21,743 bases of DNA from Bacteroidales bacterium (GTDB lineage Bacteria > Bacteroidota > Bacteroidia > Bacteroidales > UBA932), in contig JAGAAD010000113.1 in NCBI GenBank assembly GCA_017615445.1, positions 1 to 21,743 of the forward strand. Reading direction: 5' to 3'. The position numbers were made by a program, and so were the translations under genes. Within the stretch, counting starts at the first letter, position 1; every line of letters starts with the position of its first letter. Positions 7,644-15,082 of the stretch are shown piece by piece. The notes under the pieces are model-generated. The model saw nothing but the letters and a program-made list of their open reading frames with translations. It did no database searches and was not told where the DNA came from.

Positions 7644-8709
7644 TAATAAACACTATTATTGCGCTATCCTCGCCGGCGGTCTCGGAACCCGTTTCTGGCC
7701 CATCAGCCGCAAGGCGTTTCCGAAGCAGTTCCTGGTCTTCACCAAGACCGGCAAAACCTTCCTGCAGCAGGCCTACGAAAGAATGGCCATGGTGGTGCCG
7801 GAAGAAAACATCCTGGTCGTCACCCTCAAGGAATACAAGGAGATAGTCAAGGCCCAGCTGCCGCAGCTCCCGGAGGAAAACATCCTGCTGGAGCTCTACA
7901 ACCGCAACACCGCCCCGAGTATCACCTATGCCGCGAAGGAGATTCTTCGCAGGGACCCGCAGTCCGTGATGGTGGCCACCCCTGCAGACCACCTTATCGA
8001 AGATTCGGACGAATTCTCGTCCACTCTGCGCACCGCCCTGGACTATGCCTCCTCACACGACGAGCTTGTCACACTAGGCATACTGCCGACCCGCGCGGAC
8101 ACCAACTTCGGTTACATCCAGGTGAACGGCGGAAAGGACGTGATCAAAACACGCATTCCCGTGACGGTGAAAACCTTCACCGAAAAGCCCACCAAGGAGA
8201 TCGCGGAACTGTTTATCAAGAGCGGTGAATTCCTGTGGAACTCGGGTATCTTCATCTGGAAACCCACGGTGATCCTGGAAGAGATGGAACGCTATGCGCC
8301 CAACATTATCTCTTTGTGGAAAGACAGCGGAGACATAGACAAGATCTACACCGACTGCCCCCGCACTTCGATAGACTACGCAGTGATGGAGAAGACGGAC
8401 AGGGCGACCGTTTTCCCGGCGAAGTTCAGCTGGGCGGATATCGGCACCTGGGAGTCGCTCTACGACAATATAGGCGATCCGGACCGCACGGGTAATGTCA
8501 CCAACATCAAGGGCAAGCACCTGTTCAAAGAGGACGAGGAGAATATAATCTTCTGCCAGAAGAAGAACAAGCTCATCGCCATACGCGGCCTGGAGAACAT
8601 GATAGTGGTGGACACTGAAGACGTCCTGATGATCTGCCCGCGCAACGAACGCAAGGTGAAGGAGTTCCTTTCGGAGCTCGCTATGCCCGAATACGAAGAT
8701 TTCAGATAG
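7636..8709 (+). CDS. manC: Mannose-1-phosphate guanylyltransferase
   Basis: This enzyme makes GDP-mannose from mannose-1-phosphate and GTP, feeding mannose and fucose into surface polysaccharides. The 357-residue protein carries the nucleotidyltransferase signature GGLGTRFWPISR at 14-25 followed by KAFPKQF, then NRNTAPSITYAAKEI, TPADHLI, the sugar-binding FTEKP motif and EFLWNSGIFIWK. It is the short form: the C-terminal phosphomannose isomerase domain of the bifunctional enzyme is absent. It overlaps yraN by 8 bp, and the aspartokinase gene begins 6 bp downstream, so it is probably co-transcribed with the amino-acid genes although it belongs to a different pathway. Confidence 0.92.
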   Translation: MPDNKHYYCAILAGGLGTRFWPISRKAFPKQFLVFTKTGKTFLQQAYERMAMVVPEENILVVTLKEYKEIVKAQLPQLPEENILLELYNRNTAPSITYAAKEILRRDPQSVMVATPADHLIEDSDEFSSTLRTALDYASSHDELVTLGILPTRADTNFGYIQVNGGKDVIKTRIPVTVKTFTEKPTKEIAELFIKSGEFLWNSGIFIWKPTVILEEMERYAPNIISLWKDSGDIDKIYTDCPRTSIDYAVMEKTDRATVFPAKFSWADIGTWESLYDNIGDPDRTGNVTNIKGKHLFKEDEENIIFCQKKNKLIAIRGLENMIVVDTEDVLMICPRNERKVKEFLSELAMPEYEDFR

Positions 8710-8715
8710 AAGGAT

Positions 8716-10674
8716 ATGGAGGTATTGAAATTCGGCGGAACTTCAGTGGCCAACGCCACGGCGATTTCGAGGGTGCTCGACATCGTGGACGGCGCACGCG
8801 CCAGGGGAAAAGTGGTGCTCGTGTGCTCCGCCGTCAGCGGATGCACGGACGCCCTGATTGCGATGGCTCAGATGCAGCCGGCGGACCGCGAGAAGGCAGG
8901 TAAAGCCCTGCTTGACAGACACAACTCTATCGTCAACAGACTGTTTACGGGAAAAGAGCGCAAGGACGTCTGCCAGACAGTGCTGGAGACCTACAAAGAC
9001 CTGATGGATGCGCAGCCCGAAGACTATCTGTCCTTCGGAGAGCTGTTCTCCACCAGAATAATTGCGGCGAAGCTGCGCTGCGACGGGGTCAACGCCCTGT
9101 GGCTGGACTCGCGCGATCTCATCCGCATCGGCGACGAGGCCGTGGATCAGCCGTACACATACAAGAAAATTACCAAGGCCGTCAGCGACCACCCGGAGGT
9201 GGAAGTGTTCGTGGTGCCGGGCTTCATCGGCTCGGACGCCGGCGGGCACGTCCGCACACTGGGGCGCGGCGGGTCGGACCAGACTGCGTCGCTGTTCGCC
9301 GCGGCGCTCCGTGCGGACGATCTCCAGATATGGACCGACGTGCCGGGCATCATGACCACCAACCCCAAGGACGTCAAGAGCGCACGCACCATCCCGCAGA
9401 TCAGCTACAAAGCGGCTTTCACGCTTGCGGCCAACGGCGCGAAGGTGCTCTACGCCCCGGCAGTCCGGCCGGCGAGGGAAGCCGGCCTGAACATCCGCAT
9501 CCTTGACACGTTCCATCCTGACCATCCGGGCACCGTGGTGGGGCCGTTCCCGGACAGGGAGCAGGGCCGCTGGGTGGGCATCGCCTGCCAGAAGCTGCCC
9601 TCTGAGTCGAGGCTGTGCCTGATGGCCGACGGACCGCTGGACGAGTCGGCGGCCGGCGAGCTGCGTTCGCGGCTTGAGCGCGCGAACATAGTTCTGCGGG
9701 ACATTCAGCTCGTGGGTGGCGACCATATTATGATTTCGCTGGCGCAAGGCGACGAGATCGAGGCGCTGCGCACCTGCCACTACATCTGTTTCGAGACTGA
9801 AGACGCCGTGGACGTGTATCTGGCCGGCGAGGGCAAGGTGGGACAAGCGCTGCTTGACATAATTCGCCGCACGGACAACAGGATCAACGTCCGGCTGATA
9901 GCGCGGCACGAGTCCGAAGACGAGCCGTTCTTCCGCGAGATGTTCGCGGCCGCCACGGGTAAGTCCGTGTTCGTGGACTGCACGGACAGCGAGACCATCT
10001 ACAAATGGTATGTGCCGGCGCTGGAGGCGGGGATCAATGTGGTGTCCAGCAACCGCCGCGCCCTGAGCGTCCCGTACGCGGAGTTCGCGCTGATGAAGCG
10101 CACCGCGCGCAGGATGCGCCGCTTCCTCCGCTACGAGACGACGGTCGGCGCGGCTCTCCCTATCCTGGATTCGATCAACATGAGCGCGAACAGCTCGGAC
10201 GAGATACTCTCAATCGAGGCGGTGGTCAGCTGCACTCTGAACTACATCCTCACGAGCGGGCTGCCGTTCGGGGACGCGCTGCGCAAGGCGCAGGAGATAG
10301 GGCTCACGGAGAAAGACCCGAGCATGGACCTCGGCGGCAAGGACGCCGTTCGCAAGCTTTTGATCCTCGCACGCGAGGCCGGCGTGCCGTTGGAGGAGTC
10401 CGACGTGGAGATCGAGCCGGTGGACGGTTCGGCCGTGCTGCCAGGTCAGAGGTTCGTGGCGTCCATAGACAAAGACCCGGCGGCCCCGAAGGGCTACCGC
10501 GCGGCGATTCGCCTGCGCACGGTGGGGCCGGACGATCCGGCATGGAACGTCCGCGGAACGGACAATATGATCAGCATACGCAGCGCCTTCCACCCTTCGC
10601 CCCTGATTATCCAGGGTGCCGGCGAGGGAGCGAAGATGGCGGCTTCAAGCGTGCTTAACGACATACTGAGATGA
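8716..10674 (+). CDS. thrA: Compact bifunctional aspartokinase/homoserine dehydrogenase
   Basis: The N-terminal kinase phosphorylates aspartate, the entry step to DAP, lysine, threonine and methionine; the C-terminal half reduces aspartate semialdehyde to homoserine. Kinase motifs: KFGGTS (from residue 5), SFGELFSTRI (from 106), GRGGSDQTAS and IWTDVPGI, ending near residue 285. The dehydrogenase begins near 365 with the Rossmann motif GEGKVG (371-376) and has TTVGAALPIL, SCTLNYIL, TEKDP and DLGGKDAVRKL. The product is 652 residues against 820 in E. coli ThrA; the missing part is chiefly the ACT regulatory region between the domains, reduced here to about 65 residues. The usual NK of the dehydrogenase is N446-R447. 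The reading frame is continuous. It overlaps the next gene by ATGA. Confidence 0.9.
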   Translation: MEVLKFGGTSVANATAISRVLDIVDGARARGKVVLVCSAVSGCTDALIAMAQMQPADREKAGKALLDRHNSIVNRLFTGKERKDVCQTVLETYKDLMDAQPEDYLSFGELFSTRIIAAKLRCDGVNALWLDSRDLIRIGDEAVDQPYTYKKITKAVSDHPEVEVFVVPGFIGSDAGGHVRTLGRGGSDQTASLFAAALRADDLQIWTDVPGIMTTNPKDVKSARTIPQISYKAAFTLAANGAKVLYAPAVRPAREAGLNIRILDTFHPDHPGTVVGPFPDREQGRWVGIACQKLPSESRLCLMADGPLDESAAGELRSRLERANIVLRDIQLVGGDHIMISLAQGDEIEALRTCHYICFETEDAVDVYLAGEGKVGQALLDIIRRTDNRINVRLIARHESEDEPFFREMFAAATGKSVFVDCTDSETIYKWYVPALEAGINVVSSNRRALSVPYAEFALMKRTARRMRRFLRYETTVGAALPILDSINMSANSSDEILSIEAVVSCTLNYILTSGLPFGDALRKAQEIGLTEKDPSMDLGGKDAVRKLLILAREAGVPLEESDVEIEPVDGSAVLPGQRFVASIDKDPAAPKGYRAAIRLRTVGPDDPAWNVRGTDNMISIRSAFHPSPLIIQGAGEGAKMAASSVLNDILR

Positions 10675-11654
10675 TAGACTATAAACTGTTCGAAGAGGTT
10701 CTTCGCATCGATTCCACCTCCGGCCGCGAACGCAAGCTGGCGGAGTTTCTGCTCAGATACCTGGAGGCTCCTTCCAAGGAGGGCTTCGAGGTGGGTGACG
10801 GGACTCTGAACGTGCTGCTGAAGTGGGGCGACAAGCCGAAGGTGGTGTTCTGCTCGCACATGGACACCGTCCCGCCGTATATCGAGCCGACTTTCGGACG
10901 CGACAAGGTCGCGGGCCGCGGCGCGTGCGACGCCAAGGGGCAGTGGATCAGCATGTACGCCGCTTGCAAGGAGCTGGAGCGCCGCGGCCAGAGCGGCTTC
11001 GCGCTGTTGCTTCTGAGCGGCGAGGAAGTCGGATCAGTGGGCGCGAAGGCGTTCTCGGGCTCATTGAAGGCTCCGCTGCTGGTGATTGGCGAACCCACGG
11101 ACAATATCCCTGTGTCCGCGGCAAAAGGGACGAAGTCCTATGACCTGACATTCACCGGCGAACCTTTCCACAGCGGCTATCCCGACAAAGGGCGCAGCGC
11201 GGTGGAGATGTTCATGGACTTTATGATAGGCCTTGAAATAGAGGCGGACTTCCCGGTGGACCGCGTGCTCGGCGAGACCACCTGGAATGTGGGCATGCTG
11301 CGCAGCGACAACCCTAAGAATATACTGAGCCCTTCGCTGACTTGTCAGCTCTACTTCCGCACAACCTTCGCCAGCGACGCGCTGGTTCAGAAGTGGATGG
11401 AAAGGCGCAGGCCCGGGGTGGAAGTGGTTGCCCGCGGAGGAGATGCGCCCTGCGAATACTATGTCCCCGCCGGCTTCAAGGGCAAACCGGTCGCCTTCGG
11501 CAGCGACGCGCCGCATCTGGCCGGTTTTGACAAAAAGACAATATGCGGACCGGGCTCAATCTTTGTGGCCCACCGCGACGACGAACAGATCTCGTTCGCC
11601 GAAATGGAAAAAGCAGTTGAAAATTATCTGAAGATCTATGAAAGTTGTAATTAG
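10671..11654 (+). CDS. M20-family metallohydrolase, probable DapE (succinyl-DAP desuccinylase) role
   Basis: M20 enzymes are two-metal amidohydrolases. The 327-residue protein shows metal and catalytic motifs in order: H63-x-D65 in SHMDTVPP, D87 in GRGACDAKG, the catalytic E118-E119 in SGEEVGS, E141 in GEPT, and H301 in FVAHRDDEQISF. A lid domain lies between about 155 and 265. Sequence alone cannot separate DapE from ArgE or LysK relatives; the position beside dapB, dapA, dapD, an aminotransferase and dapF argues for removal of the succinyl group from N-succinyl-LL-DAP. It is shorter than most DapE proteins (about 375). It overlaps the aspartokinase gene by 4 bp and dapB by 17 bp. Confidence 0.85.
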   Translation: MIDYKLFEEVLRIDSTSGRERKLAEFLLRYLEAPSKEGFEVGDGTLNVLLKWGDKPKVVFCSHMDTVPPYIEPTFGRDKVAGRGACDAKGQWISMYAACKELERRGQSGFALLLLSGEEVGSVGAKAFSGSLKAPLLVIGEPTDNIPVSAAKGTKSYDLTFTGEPFHSGYPDKGRSAVEMFMDFMIGLEIEADFPVDRVLGETTWNVGMLRSDNPKNILSPSLTCQLYFRTTFASDALVQKWMERRRPGVEVVARGGDAPCEYYVPAGFKGKPVAFGSDAPHLAGFDKKTICGPGSIFVAHRDDEQISFAEMEKAVENYLKIYESCN

Positions 11655-12303
11655 CGGATACGGCCGGATGGGCCACATGATAGAGGGAGTCCTTCTGGAA
11701 AAAGGCATTCAGATTGCGGCGTGTTCGGAAGATGTCTGCGCGACAGATCCGGCTCTTGCGAAGGAGTGCGTGTGCATAGATTTCACCACTCCGGACGCTT
11801 TCAGGGCCAATTACAAATTCCTGGCGGCCAATTTCAAGGCTGTGGTGGTCGGAACGACCGGCTGGGACGAAATCCGCCCCCGGGTTATCGCCGAATTCGA
11901 AGCCTGCGGCACCCCGATGATCTACTCTTCTAACTTTTCGATAGGGGTCAATGCCGTCTTTGCCGCGGTGGAAAAAGTTAGCTCTGTTTTGCGCGGCCAC
12001 GGCTATGTCCCGCACATCGAGGAGACTCATCATATCCACAAACTGGACGCTCCGAGCGGCACCGCGAAGGCTCTTGCTGCGATTGTCAGTGAGGATTTAG
12101 GTGTCACTCCTGATATTACCTCCATACGCGAGGGTGAAGTTCCAGGAATCCACATCGTTAAGTTCAAGTCCGAGGTGGACAAGATCAAGATTTCGCACGA
12201 AGCCTTCTCGCGCCAGGGCCTGGCCGAAGGGGCTGTGGCTGCGGCTTTAATGACAGAAGGATTGACGGGAGTCCACGAGTTTAAAGAAATTCTTTTAGGA
12301 TGA
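11638..12303 (+). CDS. dapB: 4-hydroxy-tetrahydrodipicolinate reductase
   Basis: DapB uses NAD(P)H to reduce the DapA product to tetrahydrodipicolinate. The 221-residue protein has the dinucleotide motif GYGRMG at 7-12, VVGTTGW near 70-76, SSNFSIGVN at 97-105 and the active-site segment with H131-H132 and K135 leading to DAPSGTA. The C-terminal EVPGIHIVKFKSEVDKIKISHEAFSR is typical. The length is at the short end of the family (E. coli 273), with little sequence between the first strand and the IDFTTPDAF segment. The start lies inside the M20 gene and the stop overlaps dapA by ATGA, so translation of the three genes is probably coupled. Confidence 0.95.
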   Translation: MKVVISGYGRMGHMIEGVLLEKGIQIAACSEDVCATDPALAKECVCIDFTTPDAFRANYKFLAANFKAVVVGTTGWDEIRPRVIAEFEACGTPMIYSSNFSIGVNAVFAAVEKVSSVLRGHGYVPHIEETHHIHKLDAPSGTAKALAAIVSEDLGVTPDITSIREGEVPGIHIVKFKSEVDKIKISHEAFSRQGLAEGAVAAALMTEGLTGVHEFKEILLG

Positions 12304-13175
12304 AAAAAATACTTTTCAGGGGCGCAGGCCCAGCTTTGGTCACACCCTTCAAGAGTGACGGAAGCGTAGACTACGAAGCCTACGCGCGTCTGGTAAAGCG
12401 TCAGGTGGAAGGCGGCGCCGATTTCCTGGTCGCTCTCGCCACATCGGCTGAAGCGCCGGTTCTGAGCGCTGAGGAGAAGCTGAAGCTTCTTGCCCTCACG
12501 CGCGAAAACGCGGCCGGCCTGCCTATCATCGTGGGCGCGGGATCAAATTCCATCCCTGGGACGAAAGCCAATATGGAATTGCTGAAGGATGCGGACGCCT
12601 GGCTGATTGTGGTCCCCTTCTACAACAAGCCCACCCAGGAAGGAATGTACCTTTACTATAAGGAGATTTGCTCCCTGACGGACAAACCGGTCATCATCTA
12701 CAACGTGCCGGGCAGGACGGGGGCGAACATGCTGCCGGAAACGGCCCTTCGGCTCGCCCGCGAGGTGCCCGGCATCGTGGGCACCAAGGAAGCATCAGGC
12801 AAATTCGAACAGATCAAGGCCATAATCGACGGCGCGCCCGAAGGGTTCGCGGTTTTGAGCGGCGACGACGATATGACTTATGACATAATCGCTGCCGGAG
12901 GTCACGGAGTCGTGTCCGTTGCCCAGAATGTCCTTCCGAAACCGGTCGCAGACATGACCCACCTCGCTCTTGAGGGTCGGCTTGATGAAGCCGCGGCCTT
13001 GAACGCCAAGCTCCAGCCTCTGTTCAAAGGCTGTTTCGTGGAGTCCAACCCCATTCCGGCTAAAGCCGCTCTCGCTCAGCTGGGTCTTTGCACGAAGACC
13101 ATGCGTCTTCCGCTGACCGCTGCGACTGAAGCGACAGAATCCACCATCAAAGAAATCCTCAACCAATGGAAATAA
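12300..13175 (+). CDS. dapA: 4-hydroxy-tetrahydrodipicolinate synthase
   Basis: DapA condenses pyruvate with aspartate semialdehyde, the committed step to DAP. The 291-residue protein is a TIM barrel of usual length. The Schiff-base lysine is K163 in GTKEASG, the catalytic tyrosine Y134 is in YNVPGRTG, and Y108 is in FYNKPTQEGMY, the position that crosses over from the neighbouring subunit in E. coli. The usual GTTxE loop reads A47-T48-S49-A-E, keeping the first threonine of the triad. Lysine feedback sensitivity cannot be judged here. It overlaps dapB by 4 bp and dapD by 10 bp. Confidence 0.96.
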   Translation: MKKILFRGAGPALVTPFKSDGSVDYEAYARLVKRQVEGGADFLVALATSAEAPVLSAEEKLKLLALTRENAAGLPIIVGAGSNSIPGTKANMELLKDADAWLIVVPFYNKPTQEGMYLYYKEICSLTDKPVIIYNVPGRTGANMLPETALRLAREVPGIVGTKEASGKFEQIKAIIDGAPEGFAVLSGDDDMTYDIIAAGGHGVVSVAQNVLPKPVADMTHLALEGRLDEAAALNAKLQPLFKGCFVESNPIPAKAALAQLGLCTKTMRLPLTAATEATESTIKEILNQWK

Positions 13176-13939
13176 CGTTAGATAAGTTTTTGCAGACCCT
13201 GGACCAGCTCGAAAAGGGCGAGGTCAGGGTGGCCGAAAAGATCGACGGCAAGTGGGTCGTCAACAAATGGGTCAAGGAAGTAATCCTCGCCGGCTTCAAG
13301 CTCGGCGCTGTCACCGACATGAGCCAGGGACAGTTCAGCTTCTTCGACAAAGAGACCTTCCCCGTGCGCAAGTTCTCCGCCGAGGACGGCGTCAGGATCG
13401 TGCCGGGCGGCAGCAGCATCAGGCGCGGAGCGTATCTCGCTCCGGGCACAATCGTGATGCCGCCGGCATACATCAACGCCGGCGCCTATGTGGGCGAAGG
13501 CACCATGGTGGACTCGCACGTGACTATCGGCAGTTGCGCCCAGGTGGGCCGCCATATCCACATCTCCGCCTCAACGCAGATCGGCGGCGTGCTCGAACCC
13601 GCGGGCGCCCTTCCCACCATAATCGAGGACAACTCCTTCATCGGAGGAAACTGCGGAATCTACGAAGGAACGATAGTTCAGGAAAACGCAGTGATAGGAT
13701 CCGGCGTCATCATCACATCGGCGACCCCGCTTTTCGACAGCACCACCGGTGAATTCGTCCCTCGCAATGAGGACGGAAGGGTCGTTGTTCCACGTGGAGC
13801 TGTGGTCGTGAGCGGATCCCGTCCCATGAAGAAGGGCCCGGGAGCAGAATTGGGCGTGTCTCTCTACTGCCCGGTGATAGTGAAATACCGTGACGAAAAG
13901 ACCGACGGTTCGGTGAGGCTTGAGGACGTTTTGAGATAA
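13166..13939 (+). CDS. dapD: Tetrahydrodipicolinate N-succinyltransferase
   Basis: DapD transfers succinyl from succinyl-CoA to tetrahydrodipicolinate and defines the succinylase branch. The 257-residue protein starts with a helical N-terminal domain (1-70), then a left-handed beta-helix of hexapeptide repeats from about 80 to 200. Conserved segments are RIVPGGSSIRRGAYLAPG, INAGAYVGEGTMVDSHVTIGS, QIGGVLEP and PTIIEDNSFIGGN, followed by the C-terminal GSRPMKKG. It has slightly fewer residues than E. coli DapD (274). It begins inside the last codons of dapA and ends 3 bp before the aminotransferase gene. Its presence argues against the DapL shortcut being the only route in this organism. Confidence 0.95.
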   Translation: MEITLDKFLQTLDQLEKGEVRVAEKIDGKWVVNKWVKEVILAGFKLGAVTDMSQGQFSFFDKETFPVRKFSAEDGVRIVPGGSSIRRGAYLAPGTIVMPPAYINAGAYVGEGTMVDSHVTIGSCAQVGRHIHISASTQIGGVLEPAGALPTIIEDNSFIGGNCGIYEGTIVQENAVIGSGVIITSATPLFDSTTGEFVPRNEDGRVVVPRGAVVVSGSRPMKKGPGAELGVSLYCPVIVKYRDEKTDGSVRLEDVLR

Positions 13940-13942
13940 ACG

Positions 13943-15082
13943 ATGGACTATAAAAAATATTTTTCGGCCGACACGGAGTCGTTTATGCGTTCTCCGGTGA
14001 GGGAAATCTTCCGCAAGGTGGACCTTTCGCAGATCTACTCCTTCGCGGGCGGCTACCCTTCCGCCGAGACCTTCCCGCTGGAGACCATTAAAAGCCTCTC
14101 GGCCAAGGTCCTGGAGAAATACGGCGCAAAGGCCCTGCAGTACGGAGCCACTCAGGGTGTACCCGAACTTCGCGAGGCGATCTCGAAGCGCTACGGAGTG
14201 CCGGTGGAAAACATCCAGATTACCACCTCCTCCCAGCAGGGCATCGACGTTTGCTCCCGCGTGCTGGTGGACCCGGGCGACGTCATTCTGACCACAAACC
14301 CGACTTATCTCGGAGCGCTCCAGTCTTTCAAAAGCTATCGCGCCGAGGTGGTGGGAATAGAAAACGAGCAGCAGATCGCAGGCCTACTGGCTGAAGGCAA
14401 AAAGATAAAATTCTTCTACGCCATCCCGGATTTCCAGAACCCCAGCGGCCAGACTATGACTCTGCCTCAGCGTTCGGGACTGGTGGAGCTCGCGCGCAAG
14501 TACGACTTCCTCATCGTGGAAGACAGCCCCTACCGCGAGCTGCGCTACGAGGGCAGCCCGGTGCCTACCATCTATTCGCTCGCTCCGGAGCGGACGCTGC
14601 ATCTCGGCAGTTTCTCGAAGATTATGGCCCCAGGCTTCAGACTCGGCTGGATAATCGGCGACCCAGCATTGCTCGATATGATCTATGTCTGCAAGCAGGC
14701 GCTCGACCTCTGCCCGCCGATTATGGACCAGTATATGGCGGCCGAGTTCATGGCCGGCGGCGAGCTGGACAAAAATCTCGCCCACACGATCGAACTCTAC
14801 CGAGGCAAGCGCGACCATCTGCTTGGACTGCTGCAGAAATACATGCCTGCAGGCGTGACCTGGACCCATCCTGAAGGCGGCCTGTTCCTTTTCGTCACCC
14901 TGCCGAAAGGCTATGACACGGTGGCGCTCTACGACCGCGCCCTTGCTGCCGGAGTCGCTTATGTCGCCGGCTCGTTCTTCTATGTGGATGGCTCGCACCG
15001 CAATACTATGAGACTCAATTTCTCGTTCCTTGACACAGAACGTATGGAGCCCGGAATCAAATTACTCGCATCACTACTATGA
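13943..15082 (+). CDS. PLP-dependent class I/II aminotransferase, probable DapC role
   Basis: A fold-type I aminotransferase of 379 residues. The PLP lysine is K226 in GSFSKIMAPGFRLGW. Other cofactor contacts are N166 in FQNPSGQTM, D194 and Y197 in EDSPYREL, and the substrate-carboxylate arginine R357 in NTMRLNFS. In style it resembles the LysN/MocR-like 2-aminoadipate group more than DapL (no DapL-like N-terminus). Placed between dapD and dapF, 3 bp after dapD and overlapping dapF by ATGA, it most likely aminates N-succinyl-2-amino-6-oxopimelate. That substrate is inferred from context; a broad-specificity aminotransferase is the alternative. Confidence 0.87.
   Translation: MDYKKYFSADTESFMRSPVREIFRKVDLSQIYSFAGGYPSAETFPLETIKSLSAKVLEKYGAKALQYGATQGVPELREAISKRYGVPVENIQITTSSQQGIDVCSRVLVDPGDVILTTNPTYLGALQSFKSYRAEVVGIENEQQIAGLLAEGKKIKFFYAIPDFQNPSGQTMTLPQRSGLVELARKYDFLIVEDSPYRELRYEGSPVPTIYSLAPERTLHLGSFSKIMAPGFRLGWIIGDPALLDMIYVCKQALDLCPPIMDQYMAAEFMAGGELDKNLAHTIELYRGKRDHLLGLLQKYMPAGVTWTHPEGGLFLFVTLPKGYDTVALYDRALAAGVAYVAGSFFYVDGSHRNTMRLNFSFLDTERMEPGIKLLASLL

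Noticed and set aside
8663..8715. Lysine riboswitch or attenuator before the aspartokinase gene
   Set aside because: Only 6 bp separate manC from the aspartokinase start; there is no leader long enough for a riboswitch.
8716..10674. Possible frameshift or deletion in the aspartokinase/homoserine dehydrogenase gene explaining its short length
   Set aside because: The frame is continuous and conserved motifs of both halves occur in order, so the short regulatory region looks genuine and not a broken gene.
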